A stretch of DNA of 49,280 nt from Dehalococcoidia bacterium (GTDB taxonomy: Bacteria > Chloroflexota > Dehalococcoidia > SM23-28-2): NCBI GenBank assembly GCA_030615765.1, contig JAUWYP010000016.1, positions 1 through 49,280 on the forward strand, read 5' to 3'. The notes beneath the pieces are model-generated. The model saw only the letters and a program-made list of their open reading frames with translations. It had not been told where the DNA came from and searched no databases. How positions within the stretch are numbered: the first letter of the stretch is position 1; each line of letters starts with the position of its first letter. A program made the translations under genes and the position numbers. Positions 7,831 through 16,729 of the stretch are shown piece by piece.

Positions 7831-8895
7831 TTGGTCAAGAAGAGACGACAGAGACCGCTGCCCATCCCGCCGCGCCCGCGGCGGCGGCCCTGGAGCCGCG
7901 AGTTTCGGCGCCAGGTGGCGGTTATCACTGCTTTTGGGCTGTTTCTGGTGGTCATCTTTGGGTTCCTCGGCTACGCTTTGGTCTTTCAACCCTGGTACGA
8001 GGAGCATGTCCAGCGTCCTGGCTCCGAGGCGCTTCAGGTAGGCGAAACCACGGTTGATCTCGACTACTTCGCCCGCCGTCTTAGGCTCCTGGTGGCTGAG
8101 TACGGCCTTCAAGAACAGCCCCAGCAGGCCTCTCTGGCCGTTAGCCTGATGGTGAATAGTCTGGAGAGCGAAGAGCTGCTGCGGCAGAGAGCACCCGCCG
8201 ACCTGGGCGTGTCCGTGACGCCGGAGGAGATCGAGCTGGGGATCGGTGATCGGTTGGGCCTGACGCAGAGCGCTCCCGACGCATTCGCCGCCGCCTTGGA
8301 GCAGGAGTTGAAGAGGAGCGATCTCTCGGAAGAGGAGTATCGACAGATGATAGAGACCGACCTTCTAAGCCGCAAGGTGCAGGAGGTGTTCTCCCTGTCC
8401 GTGCCCGAGACCACGGAGCAGGTAAGGATGCGCCAGATCCTGGTGGGCACAGAGGATGAGGCCCGCTCGGTGCTGGAACGACTGGATGCTGGCGAAGACT
8501 TCGGCGACCTGGCCCGCGAGCTTTCCCTGGACAGCGCGACCAAGGAGGAGGGCGGTGAGCGGGGCTGGCTGGGCGGCGCCACGGAGGACGAAGGGCGCGA
8601 GCGGGGCTGGCTGGCCCGCGACGAGCTGAACCTATCGTACGCCGTCAAGGTGTTCGATCTGGAGGTGGGTACTCTCAGCCAGCCTATCCCTGCGCCGGGC
8701 GGCTACTTCCTCTTTGAAGTAGAGGAGAAGGAGGCCAAGCGGGAGGTGACGCCGGAGCAGCAGAGCCGCATGAGCAGCAGCTACTTCTCCCTTTGGCTGA
8801 ATGAGCAGCGGACTCTCTTCGCTGTGCCTGAGCTCCAGCCTCTACTACTAGACGCGGACAAGCTCCAGTGGGCAGTCGACAAGGCTTTCGGCTAG
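7831..8895 (+). CDS. Membrane-anchored parvulin-type peptidyl-prolyl isomerase
   Basis: A 354-residue protein with an Arg/Pro-rich cytoplasmic start (1-27), one membrane segment (about 29-53) and an extracytoplasmic SurA/PrsA-like region. The parvulin domain spans about 200-310 (VRMRQILVGTEDEARSVLERLDAGEDFGDLA, then LSQPIPAPGGYFLFEV). Within it the ERGWL motif occurs twice (GERGWLGG and RERGWLARDE), as if a short piece was duplicated. The likely role is folding of exported proteins. Translation starts at TTG 7831 with GAGGG 10 bp upstream. An RpsR-proximal position is not usual for this family. Confidence 0.87.
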   Translation: MVKKRRQRPLPIPPRPRRRPWSREFRRQVAVITAFGLFLVVIFGFLGYALVFQPWYEEHVQRPGSEALQVGETTVDLDYFARRLRLLVAEYGLQEQPQQASLAVSLMVNSLESEELLRQRAPADLGVSVTPEEIELGIGDRLGLTQSAPDAFAAALEQELKRSDLSEEEYRQMIETDLLSRKVQEVFSLSVPETTEQVRMRQILVGTEDEARSVLERLDAGEDFGDLARELSLDSATKEEGGERGWLGGATEDEGRERGWLARDELNLSYAVKVFDLEVGTLSQPIPAPGGYFLFEVEEKEAKREVTPEQQSRMSSSYFSLWLNEQRTLFAVPELQPLLLDADKLQWAVDKAFG

Positions 8896-8909
8896 TAGGA
8901 TAGGAAACG

Positions 8910-10220
8910 ATGGCGGGACAGGAGCAGATACAGATCGCTTTGCTGGGCCTGGGGGTGATAGGGAGCGGCGTGGCCCGTACCCTCCTGGAGAAGGGGCCAG
9001 CCTACGCCGAGCAACTGGGGTTTCGCCTAAACCTGCGCCACGTCCTGGAGCGCGACCTCTACAAGGCTGATGGCGTGCCCGTGGACCGCCGCCTGGTTAC
9101 CGACGACGCGCGTGTTGCGCTGGGCGACGAAGCCGTCGATATCGTCATCGAGGTGCTGGGTGGCGAGCGGCCGGCCTATGATTTCATCAAGGAAGCCCTT
9201 CTCTCCGGCCGCTACGTGGTGACCGCCAATAAGGAGGTCATGGCCAAGCATGGCCTCGAGCTTTTGACCCTGGCCCAGGAGCATGGGGTGGATATCCTCT
9301 TCGAGGCCAGCGTCGGCAGCGGCACGCCCATCATCGGTCCTCTGAGACGCGACCTCTCGGCCAACGAAATCACCTCCATTCGGGCTATCATCAACGGCAC
9401 CACGAACTATATTCTGACCCGCATGAGCAAAGAGGGGCTGGACTTCCAGGAGGCGCTGAAGCAGGCTCAGGCCCTGGGCTACGCCGAGGCTGATCCCACC
9501 AACGACGTGGAGGGGTTCGATGCCGCCTACAAGGTGGCCATCCTGGCCAGCCTGGCCTTCCACACTCATGTCCAGCCAGACGATGTCTACCGCGAAGGGA
9601 TCACCAGCCTCAACGCCCGCGACTTCCGCTACGCTCACGACCTGGGCTATGCTATCAAGCTTCTGGCCGTGGCCAGAACGGGGGAGGACGGCGTGGACGT
9701 CAGGGTGCACCCGGCGTTTGTGCCCAAGGAGGAGCTTCTGGCCAGCGTGGACGGGGTGCTCAACGCCGTTCAGGTGGAGGGCGATCTGCTGGGGCGGGTG
9801 CTCTTTCAAGGGCCGGGGGCAGGCCCCCTTCCGACGGCCAGCGCTATCCTGGCCGACGTCATGGACGCCGCTTATAGCGTGGCGGCGGCCAAGGCCGGTC
9901 GAAGGGGAGATCGGCCGCCCTGGCGGGCGGGCCGGCCGCTGCCCATAAAGCCGATTGCCGAACTGACCACTCGCTACTATCTGCGCATGGAGGTGGCCGA
10001 TCAGCCCGGCGTGTTGGGTCAGATCGCCCGCTGCTTCGGCGACAACGGCGTAAGCATCGCTTCGGTGATCCAGAAGGAGAGCGATGAGGCGGGTCAGACG
10101 GCGGAGTTGGTGATCATGACCCACGTCGCGCGTGAGGAATCGGTGCAGAAGACCATCAAGGAGGCAGGCAAGCTAGCGGTGGTGAGCCGCATCGGCAATC
10201 TTCTGCGGGTGGAAAGCTGA
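8910..10220 (+). CDS. hom: Homoserine dehydrogenase with ACT domain
   Basis: A 436-residue monofunctional enzyme. The NAD(P)-binding GLGVIGSGVAR is near residues 14-24, VVTANKE near 104-110, and the catalytic block INGTTNYILTRM is followed by ALGYAEADPTNDVEGFDAAYK. A C-terminal ACT domain (about 355-433) suggests feedback control, probably by threonine. It reduces aspartate semialdehyde to homoserine for threonine and methionine. It heads a hom / coiled-coil / thrC group. Confidence 0.97.
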   Translation: MAGQEQIQIALLGLGVIGSGVARTLLEKGPAYAEQLGFRLNLRHVLERDLYKADGVPVDRRLVTDDARVALGDEAVDIVIEVLGGERPAYDFIKEALLSGRYVVTANKEVMAKHGLELLTLAQEHGVDILFEASVGSGTPIIGPLRRDLSANEITSIRAIINGTTNYILTRMSKEGLDFQEALKQAQALGYAEADPTNDVEGFDAAYKVAILASLAFHTHVQPDDVYREGITSLNARDFRYAHDLGYAIKLLAVARTGEDGVDVRVHPAFVPKEELLASVDGVLNAVQVEGDLLGRVLFQGPGAGPLPTASAILADVMDAAYSVAAAKAGRRGDRPPWRAGRPLPIKPIAELTTRYYLRMEVADQPGVLGQIARCFGDNGVSIASVIQKESDEAGQTAELVIMTHVAREESVQKTIKEAGKLAVVSRIGNLLRVES

Positions 10221-10250
10221 CCGGCCTAGCGGCAGGCAGGGGGGATATCG

Positions 10251-11294
10251 ATGGGTGCGGACAAGAAGCAGCCAAAGGCCGATCCTTCTCCGGCGGAGGC
10301 GACAACCGCGCCGGCTGGTGCGGTTTCCTGGCTGGAGGAGGAGCTGCGGCAGGCCAAGAGCCAGCTCTACAAGCTGCAGCAGCAGGTGGAGCAGGCGCAA
10401 AACCAGCTGTGGAACCTGGCGGAGAGTGTGCAGAAGGGGGAAGATGTGCTTTCCGCCCTGGCCTCCCATCTTACAGCCTTCCCCCACCTACAGGACGAGG
10501 TGCGCCAGGCCAGGGAACAACTGGGGCGCCTGCAGGAGCGTCAACTGGCCAATCAGAGCCGCATCGAGGAGATGATGCGGCAGCAGCAGGCGGCGGCGGA
10601 GCGGGAGAGGGAGGAGCACAGCGCATCCCTGCGCCGCCTGGAGGCCGCGGAGAGGCTGGCTCAATCTTACGAGGGGCGCATGCTGGCCGTGGAGGAGGGT
10701 GGACGCCGCTTTCGGGACGATGCCTCTCTCTTGGAGAAGCGGTTGGAGGCTGCGGATAAGGGCATCGAGGAGATGGCGACGAAGACGGGTCGCCACAGCG
10801 AGGCTGTCAAGCGTCTGGAGGATGAGGCGAGACGTCTGCACACTGAGACGGACGCCTTGACCAAGCAGGACTCCATCCTCTCTGAGCGGGTGCAACTCTT
10901 GGTGGAGCAGGTGCGTCGCCTGGGAGAGCAGGTGACCATCATGAGCGACGACCATGTGGTCCACCAGGAGCTAGCGGATGTTCAGGAGCGCGGGCGCACG
11001 GAGAGGCAGCGCCTGGAGGAGCGGCTGAAGGCTCTGGAGCAGGTGCTGGGAGAGCAGCAGCAGCGCGCCGAAGACCATGCTCGTGCCCTGGAGCTGGTGG
11101 AGAGCAAGAGCCAGACGCAGATGGAGCGCCTGGCGGTGTTTCAGCAGCAAATCCGTGAACAGCGCCAACAGGTGGTGGACTACCTGCGCAAGTCGAGCCA
11201 GTTCCAGGAGCGCCAGAAACGCCGCCAGTTGGCTGCCATGGAACAGGAGCTGAAGGAGATGAAACAGCGTGGCCTCAAGCTGGGCGGCGAGTGA
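10251..11294 (+). CDS. Long coiled-coil protein of unknown function
   Basis: A 347-residue protein that is almost entirely predicted coiled coil by eye: heptad-like Leu/Ala spacing with Glu, Gln and Arg from about residue 28 to 340 (for example WLEEELRQAKSQLYKLQQQV). No signal peptide, membrane segment or catalytic motif is visible; the first 25 residues are Pro/Ala/Lys-rich. It sits between hom and thrC, and its last 26 bp overlap thrC, so the three are cotranscribed. I do not recognise a family. Structural, scaffold or SMC-like roles are all possible. Confidence 0.82.
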   Translation: MGADKKQPKADPSPAEATTAPAGAVSWLEEELRQAKSQLYKLQQQVEQAQNQLWNLAESVQKGEDVLSALASHLTAFPHLQDEVRQAREQLGRLQERQLANQSRIEEMMRQQQAAAEREREEHSASLRRLEAAERLAQSYEGRMLAVEEGGRRFRDDASLLEKRLEAADKGIEEMATKTGRHSEAVKRLEDEARRLHTETDALTKQDSILSERVQLLVEQVRRLGEQVTIMSDDHVVHQELADVQERGRTERQRLEERLKALEQVLGEQQQRAEDHARALELVESKSQTQMERLAVFQQQIREQRQQVVDYLRKSSQFQERQKRRQLAAMEQELKEMKQRGLKLGGE

Positions 11295-12345
11295 TCGACT
11301 TGGCGTACTGCGCCGCTATCGGGACTACCTGCCGATAACGGAGGCCACCCCCCTTGTCTGCATGGGGGAGGGGGAGACGCCTCTGGTGCGCTCGCAGCGG
11401 CTGGAGGCCCGACTCGGCTGTGGTCCCCTCTACTTCAAGCTGGAGAGCTGCAACCCTACCGGCTCCTTCAAGGACCGCGGGATGGTGGTGGCGGTGGCCA
11501 AGGCGATAGAGGAGGGCCAAAAAGCGGTGCTCTGTGCATCCACGGGCAATACCAGCGCCGCTGCCGCAGCCTATGCCGCTCACTGCGACCTGAGGGCCCA
11601 TGTTCTGGTGCCAAAGGGTAATATCGCCCAGGGGAAGCTGGCCCAGGCGGTGGCTCATGGTGCCCAGGTCATCGCTGTGGACGGCAACTTCGACCAGGCC
11701 CTGTCACTGGCGCGGGCGATCACCGACAAGCATCCCATTGCCCTGGTCAACTCCCTCAATCCCTATCGGCTGGAGGGCCAGAAGACGGCCGCCTTCGAGA
11801 TCATTGATCATCTGGGGGATACCCCCAACTATCTGTTCATTCCGGTGGGCAATGCTGGCAACATCACCGCCTACTGGCGGGGTTTCGTGGAGTATCAGCA
11901 GAGGGGAAAGGCTACCAAGAGGCCGCGGATGATGGGCTTCCAGGCAGAGGGGGCGGCTCCCATCGTTTTGGGGAGGCCGGTGGAGAAGCCGGTGACGGTG
12001 GCTACGGCCATACGCATCGGCAATCCGGCGAGCTGGAAGGGGGCTGAGGCCGCGCGCGACGCCTCGGGCGGCGTGATAGAGGCGGTGAGCGATGAGGAGA
12101 TCCTGACGGCCTACCGCCTGCTGGCCCAGGAGGAGGGCATCTTCGGCGAGCCAGCCTCGGCGGCCTCGCTGGCGGGTCTGTTCAAGATGAGCCGCCAGGG
12201 GCTGGACTTCGGCAACAGCACCATCGTCTGCATCATCACTGGGAGCGGCCTCAAGGACCCGGAGACAGCCATGGCTATCCCCACCGAGGTGCGCGAGGTG
12301 CCGGTCGAGCTGACGGCTGTAGAGAAGGCCATCGGGGTGGCATAG
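11269..12345 (+). CDS. thrC: Threonine synthase
   Basis: A 358-residue PLP enzyme converting O-phosphohomoserine to threonine. The PLP lysine is in NPTGSFKDRGM (about residue 69), and the phosphate-binding SGNTS-like loop is CASTGNTSAAAAA. The C-terminal IITGSGLKD block is present. It starts at GTG 11269 inside the coiled-coil gene; the family's usual start motif GVLRRYRDYLPI follows 12 residues later. The pathway fit with hom upstream is exact. Homoserine kinase is not in the window. Confidence 0.96.
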   Translation: MASSWAASDRLGVLRRYRDYLPITEATPLVCMGEGETPLVRSQRLEARLGCGPLYFKLESCNPTGSFKDRGMVVAVAKAIEEGQKAVLCASTGNTSAAAAAYAAHCDLRAHVLVPKGNIAQGKLAQAVAHGAQVIAVDGNFDQALSLARAITDKHPIALVNSLNPYRLEGQKTAAFEIIDHLGDTPNYLFIPVGNAGNITAYWRGFVEYQQRGKATKRPRMMGFQAEGAAPIVLGRPVEKPVTVATAIRIGNPASWKGAEAARDASGGVIEAVSDEEILTAYRLLAQEEGIFGEPASAASLAGLFKMSRQGLDFGNSTIVCIITGSGLKDPETAMAIPTEVREVPVELTAVEKAIGVA

Positions 12346-12375
12346 GTGCATACCTTACCCTTGTACTGATTCATC

Positions 12376-12948
12376 GTGGGAGGAGACGTGATAGATCGCG
12401 CCAGGATCGCTGAGGCGATGCGACAGATCATCGAGGCCATCGGCGAGGATCCCGAGCGGGAGGGCCTCGCCGAGACGCCTCGGCGTATCGCCGAGATGTA
12501 TGCTGGGCTCTTCTCTGGCCTCGACCGGGACCCTCTGGAGGTGCTGCGAGGCGGCTTCCGGGAGGAGAAGGATGAGCCGGTAGTCCTCAGGGATGTCCCC
12601 TTCTACTCCCTGTGCGAGCATCATTTTCTCCCCTTCTACGGAGTGGCCCACGTGGGCTACATCCCCAATGGTCGCCTGGTGGGTATCAGCAAGATCGCGC
12701 GGGCGCTGGACATTCTCGCCAGGAGGCCCCAGGTTCAGGAGCGTCTGACGCGGCAGCTGGCCGATTGCATTCTGGAGGCGCTGGATGCCGACGGTGTGGG
12801 GGTTGTGCTGGAGGCGGAGCATCTGTGCCTGAGCATGCGGGGCGCCCACAAGCCGGGTACGCGAGTGGTGACGTTGGCAGTGCGGGGGCCCTTTCGCAAG
12901 GGGATATTCGCTCGCTCTGAGTTCCTGGCTATGGTGCAGGGAAGATGA
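12376..12948 (+). CDS. folE: GTP cyclohydrolase I
   Basis: A 190-residue enzyme converting GTP to dihydroneopterin triphosphate, first step of folate synthesis. The zinc ligands Cys80 (YSLCEHHFLPF) and Cys151 (EHLCLSMRG) with the His pair are intact; GISKIAR and the PGTRVVT block also fit FolE. Two GTG starts compete: 12376, or 12388 (protein starting IDRARIAEAM), which has a GGGAGG sequence 4 bp before it. The gene follows thrC by 30 bp. Confidence 0.95.
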   Translation: MGGDVIDRARIAEAMRQIIEAIGEDPEREGLAETPRRIAEMYAGLFSGLDRDPLEVLRGGFREEKDEPVVLRDVPFYSLCEHHFLPFYGVAHVGYIPNGRLVGISKIARALDILARRPQVQERLTRQLADCILEALDADGVGVVLEAEHLCLSMRGAHKPGTRVVTLAVRGPFRKGIFARSEFLAMVQGR

Positions 12949-13055
12949 GACATGGCATGGAGCAGTCCTCCGTCACCCTGCTCTGCTGAGGCCACGCTCT
13001 CGACGTCTGCTCGTAGGTGAGCGGTCCCCACAGCTAATCGGGCGTGTGAGTGCTC

Positions 13056-13082
13056 TTGACAGAGTGCGAACTTTGATATAGT
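13056..13082 (+). promoter_or_regulatory. Promoter of the ribosomal supercluster
   Basis: A perfect TTGACA (13056-13061) is followed by TATAGT (13077-13082) with a 15-bp spacer, or by a weaker TAGTCT at 17 bp. It lies about 175 bp before rpsL and is the only good promoter before the 37-gene run. Confidence 0.6.
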
Positions 13083-13094
13083 CTAACGTTGGCG

Positions 13095-13230
13095 TCTGGC
13101 GTCCATTGCGTATATACGCTATACGTAAATACGTGCAGGTCGAAAGACCCGAAAGTGACAACGGTCGGCGGACAGCTAGGGGCTGAAGCCTCACCGCCGA
13201 CTGGCTCAGGAATAAGGCTTTCGGCCTTTT
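13095..13230 (+). promoter_or_regulatory. Structured leader of rpsL with attenuator-like hairpin
   Basis: The 306-bp gap 12949-13254 contains, after the promoter, a series of hairpins: GCGTA/TACGC (13108-13119), GGTC-GAAA-GACC with a GNRA loop (13138-13149), GTCGGCGG/CCGCCGAC (13164-13171 with 13194-13201) and AAGGC-TTTCG-GCCTT followed by T's (13214-13230). The last resembles a weak intrinsic terminator. The leader may act in attenuation or ribosomal-protein feedback. I recognise no known riboswitch family. Confidence 0.5.
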
Positions 13231-13254
13231 TCGCTGTGTTTTGAGGGGGAGGAT

Positions 13255-13677
13255 TTGCCCACCATAAATCAGTTGGTGCGGAGGGGGCGTAAGAAGCTGG
13301 TCAGAAAGACCAAGGCGCCAGCCCTGCGCTTTTCCTACAACGCTTTGAGGAATAGGCTGGTCCGGGCGCAGGGGGCTCCTCAGAAGCGGGGTGTCTGCGT
13401 CCAAGTGCGGACGGTGACTCCCAAGAAGCCCAACTCCGCCTTGCGCAAGGTAGCGCGGGTGCGTCTGACCAACGGGATGGAGGTTACGGCCTACATCCCT
13501 GGCGAGGGGCACAGCCTTCAGGAGCACTCGGTAGTGCTCATCCGGGGAGGGCGAGTGAAGGACTTGCCGGGGGTGCGCTATCATATCATCCGCGGTGCCC
13601 TCGATTCCCAAGGGGTGGTGGGGCGGAAGCGTAGTCGCAGCAAGTACGGCACCCGTCGCACGGAGGAGATCAGGTAG
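13255..13677 (+). CDS. rpsL: Ribosomal protein uS12
   Basis: A 140-residue S12 with the decoding-site loop [19 protein letters not shown], the [26 protein letters not shown] block and the RSRSKYG end. The lysines of the PKKPNS loop are the unmutated (streptomycin-sensitive) type by family knowledge. It starts at TTG 13255 behind a GGGGGAGGA ribosome-binding site and is the first gene of the str-S10-spc-alpha cluster. Confidence 0.97.
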   Translation: MPTINQLVRRGRKKLVRKTKAPALRFSYNALRNRLVRAQGAPQKRGVCVQVRTVTPKKPNSALRKVARVRLTNGMEVTAYIPGEGHSLQEHSVVLIRGGRVKDLPGVRYHIIRGALDSQGVVGRKRSRSKYGTRRTEEIR

Positions 13678-13690
13678 GGCAGGCAGAGCG

Positions 13691-14161
13691 ATGCCGAGGC
13701 GAGGCAAGGTCATCCGTAGGCGGGTATCGCCTGATGCCAGGCACAATAGTGTCTGGTTACAGATGTTCATCAACAAACTGATGAGGGACGGTAAGAAGAG
13801 TACCGCCGAGCGGGTAATGTACGGCACTCTGGACATCATCGAGCAGCGGGCTCACCGCAACCCTGTGGAGGTATTCGAGCAGGCGATACGCAATGCCAAG
13901 CCTATTCTGGAGGTGCGGCCTCGGCGTGTAGGTGGGGCCACCTATCAGATCCCTCTGGAGGTGCGGCCGGAGCGGCAGATGGCATTGGCCATACGCTGGC
14001 TTTTGACGGCGGCGCGTGCTCGCACGGGGAGGCCGATGGCTGAGAGGCTAGCCGCTGAGCTGATGGATGCTGCCAGCGGCCAGGGCGTCACCATCAAGCG
14101 CCGGGATGACACCCACCGCATGGCTGAAGCCAATAAGGCCTTCGCTCACTACCGATGGTAA
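13691..14161 (+). CDS. rpsG: Ribosomal protein uS7
   Basis: A 156-residue S7, the standard length, from ATG 13691 (PRRGKVIRRRVSPDARHNS). The conserved RRVGGATYQIPLEVRPERQMALAIRWL and KRDDTHRMAEANKAFAHYRW segments are present. An in-frame ATG at 13595 lies inside rpsL and is not the start. S7 nucleates assembly of the 30S head and in E. coli represses the str operon. Confidence 0.97.
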   Translation: MPRRGKVIRRRVSPDARHNSVWLQMFINKLMRDGKKSTAERVMYGTLDIIEQRAHRNPVEVFEQAIRNAKPILEVRPRRVGGATYQIPLEVRPERQMALAIRWLLTAARARTGRPMAERLAAELMDAASGQGVTIKRRDDTHRMAEANKAFAHYRW

Positions 14162-14231
14162 CCTCTGTGTAGCGGCCGCACCTATGAACACCTAACGTTT
14201 CCCCTCTTCCTAATGATCTTGAGATAAAGCC

Positions 14232-16415
14232 ATGACTAAGTCTGCGCTCATCGAAAAGGTTCGCAACATAGGGATCATCGCTCACATAGATGCGGGCAAG
14301 ACGACCGTTACCGAGCGTATCCTCTTCTACACCGGCCGTACCTACAAGATCGGCGAGGTGGATGAGGGGACGGCCGTGATGGATTGGATGGTCCAGGAGC
14401 GGGAGCGAGGGATTACTATTACCGCTGCCGCTACCACGTGCGAATGGGCAGGGCACATGATCAACATCATGGATACGCCTGGCCATGTGGACTTCACGGT
14501 GGAGGTGGAGCGCAGCCTGCGGGTCTTGGACGGCGGCATTGTGCTGTTCGACGCTGTGGCTGGCGTCCAGTCGCAGTCGGAGACGGTATGGCGGCAGGCC
14601 GATCGCTATCACATCCCCCGTATCTCCTTCGTCAACAAGATGGACCGGGTGGGGGCCGACTTCTGGCGCACGGTGGGCATGATCCGCGACAGGCTGGTAG
14701 CGCGGCCGCTACCCATCCAGATCCCTCTGGGCGTGGAGGAGAAGCACCTGGGGGTCATCGACCTGGTGAAGGAGGTGGCCTGGCTCTTCCCCGCTGACAA
14801 GGACGAGGAGCCTGTCAAGGTCCCCCTGCCTGAGAGGTACGGCGAAGATCGAGACGGCTGGCCTGAGGAGTTCATGGCTGCCCTGCCGAAGGCGGGCGCA
14901 GTAGCTCCAGGGGCAGGCGAGCTCATTATCAGCTCGCTGGGGGAAGCGAGGATACGCCGGGAGGAGCTCGTCGAGGCGGTGGCCGAGCTGGACGACCAGC
15001 TGCTCATCAGCTACCTGGAAGGGCGCCACATACCAGCCGCCGAGCTGGACAAGGCTGTCCGCCGTGCCACCCTGGCCAATGTGGTCACTCCTGTCCTCTG
15101 CGGCAGCGCCATGCGCAACAGGGGCATTCAGCCCCTGCTGGACGCGGTGATCGACTACCTGCCGGCACCAGTGGATGTGCCACCCATCAAGGGTGTCCAT
15201 CCCAAGACGGGGGAGACGATCGAGCGGCAGGCTGCCGGCGATGAGCCGTTCGCCGCCCTGGCCTTCAAGATCGTGGCCGATCCCTATGTGGGGCGTTTGT
15301 CCTATTTTCGGGTCTATTCTGGCAAGGTTAGCCAGGGCTCTCTGGTCTACAACAGCACCCGCGGCGAGCGGGAGCGTATTGGCCGCCTGCTGCGCATGCA
15401 CGCTCAGCGTCGAGAGGACATTCAGGAGACGTACGCGGGCACGGTCGTAGCGGCCGTCGGTCTCAAGAATACCTTCACCGGCGACACCCTCTGCGATAAG
15501 AGCCATCCCATCCTGTTGGAGGCCATCAAGTTCCCCGAGCCGGTTATCTCCGTAGCCCTTGAGCCCAGAACCAAAGAGGACCAGGACCGCATGAGCGAAA
15601 CGCTGGGGCGGCTGTCGGAGGAGGACCCCACCTTTCACGCCCGCTATGACGCTGAGACGGGCCAGACGATCATCTCCGGCATGGGCGAGCTGCACCTGGA
15701 GGTCATCGTCGACCGGATGATGAGGGAGTACCGGCTAGAAGCCAATGTGGGCAAGCCGGAGGTGGCTTACAAGGAGGCCATCACCCGTCCGGTCAAGATC
15801 GAGGGTCGATTCGTCCGCCAGACAGGCGGCCGCGGCCAGTACGGCGTGGTGGAGTTGGAGGTGGCTCCCCGCGAGCGGGGCGCTGGCTTCCAGTTCGTGA
15901 ACAAGATCGTCGGCGCGGCCATCCCCCGCGAGTTCATCGCGCCGGTGGAGCAGGGGGTGAAGGAAGCCCTGGAGACGGGCGTTCTGGCTAACTACCCGGT
16001 GGTGGATGTGGAAGTGATGCTGGTGGATGGTAGCTATCATCCGGTGGACTCCTCCGAGCTGGCCTTCCGGATGGTCGGCTCGATGGCCATGCGAAAGGCC
16101 CTGTCGCGGGCCAAGCCCATCTTGCTGGAGCCGATCATGGAGGTAGAAGTGGCTACGCCGGAGCAGTTCTTCGGCGACGTGCTCGCCGACGTGAACGCCC
16201 GCCGTGGCCACGTGACCATGGTCGACCAGCGGGGCCATATGCGGTTGATTCGGGCCGTGGTGCCCCTGGCCGAGACTTTCGGCTATGCCACCGGGCTGCG
16301 CTCCTTGACGCAAGGTCGGGCTACCTACACTATGGAGTTCGACCACTACGAGGAGGTGCCGAGCTCGGTGGCCGAGACGCTGCTGGGGCGGGTGAGAGGA
16401 TACGTGAGAAGGTAG
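14232..16415 (+). CDS. fusA: Translation elongation factor G
   Basis: A 727-residue GTPase. G1 AHIDAGKTT (17-25), switch [13 protein letters not shown]3 DTPGHVDFT and G4 NKMDRVG are intact, followed by domains II-V ([29 protein letters not shown]). EF-G translocates tRNA-mRNA on the ribosome. It is about 25-30 residues longer than most EF-G; an Ala/Gly-rich stretch ([15 protein letters not shown]) near residues 216-230 in the G domain probably accounts for some of this. The tuf gene that often follows is absent; rpsJ starts 3 bp after the stop. Confidence 0.97.
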   Translation: MTKSALIEKVRNIGIIAHIDAGKTTVTERILFYTGRTYKIGEVDEGTAVMDWMVQERERGITITAAATTCEWAGHMINIMDTPGHVDFTVEVERSLRVLDGGIVLFDAVAGVQSQSETVWRQADRYHIPRISFVNKMDRVGADFWRTVGMIRDRLVARPLPIQIPLGVEEKHLGVIDLVKEVAWLFPADKDEEPVKVPLPERYGEDRDGWPEEFMAALPKAGAVAPGAGELIISSLGEARIRREELVEAVAELDDQLLISYLEGRHIPAAELDKAVRRATLANVVTPVLCGSAMRNRGIQPLLDAVIDYLPAPVDVPPIKGVHPKTGETIERQAAGDEPFAALAFKIVADPYVGRLSYFRVYSGKVSQGSLVYNSTRGERERIGRLLRMHAQRREDIQETYAGTVVAAVGLKNTFTGDTLCDKSHPILLEAIKFPEPVISVALEPRTKEDQDRMSETLGRLSEEDPTFHARYDAETGQTIISGMGELHLEVIVDRMMREYRLEANVGKPEVAYKEAITRPVKIEGRFVRQTGGRGQYGVVELEVAPRERGAGFQFVNKIVGAAIPREFIAPVEQGVKEALETGVLANYPVVDVEVMLVDGSYHPVDSSELAFRMVGSMAMRKALSRAKPILLEPIMEVEVATPEQFFGDVLADVNARRGHVTMVDQRGHMRLIRAVVPLAETFGYATGLRSLTQGRATYTMEFDHYEEVPSSVAETLLGRVRGYVRR

Positions 16416-16418
16416 GGC

Positions 16419-16727
16419 ATGCCCAGACAGAGAATACGCATTCGGCTGAAGGCCTACGATCATCGCATTCTGGATCAGTCCGCCGCCCTCATCTGCGAGG
16501 CGGCGGAGAGGACGGGGGCGGTGGTGGCTGGTCCTGTGCCTCTGCCCACCGAGATCAGGAAGTTTTGCGTTATCCGCTCGCCGCACGTTGACAAGGACTC
16601 GCGGGAGCAGTTCGAGATTCGCACTCATAAGCGACTTATCGACATTATGGAACCCACATCCAAGACGGTGGACGCACTGATGCGCTTGCAGGTGCCTGCG
16701 GGTGTGGATATCGAGATCAAGCTGTAG
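16419..16727 (+). CDS. rpsJ: Ribosomal protein uS10
   Basis: A 102-residue S10 ([53 protein letters not shown]). Besides the 30S head it also serves as NusE in antitermination. Only 3 bp separate it from fusA and 2 bp from rplC, so the str and S10 operons are fused. Confidence 0.97.
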   Translation: MPRQRIRIRLKAYDHRILDQSAALICEAAERTGAVVAGPVPLPTEIRKFCVIRSPHVDKDSREQFEIRTHKRLIDIMEPTSKTVDALMRLQVPAGVDIEIKL

Positions 16728-16729
16728 TC

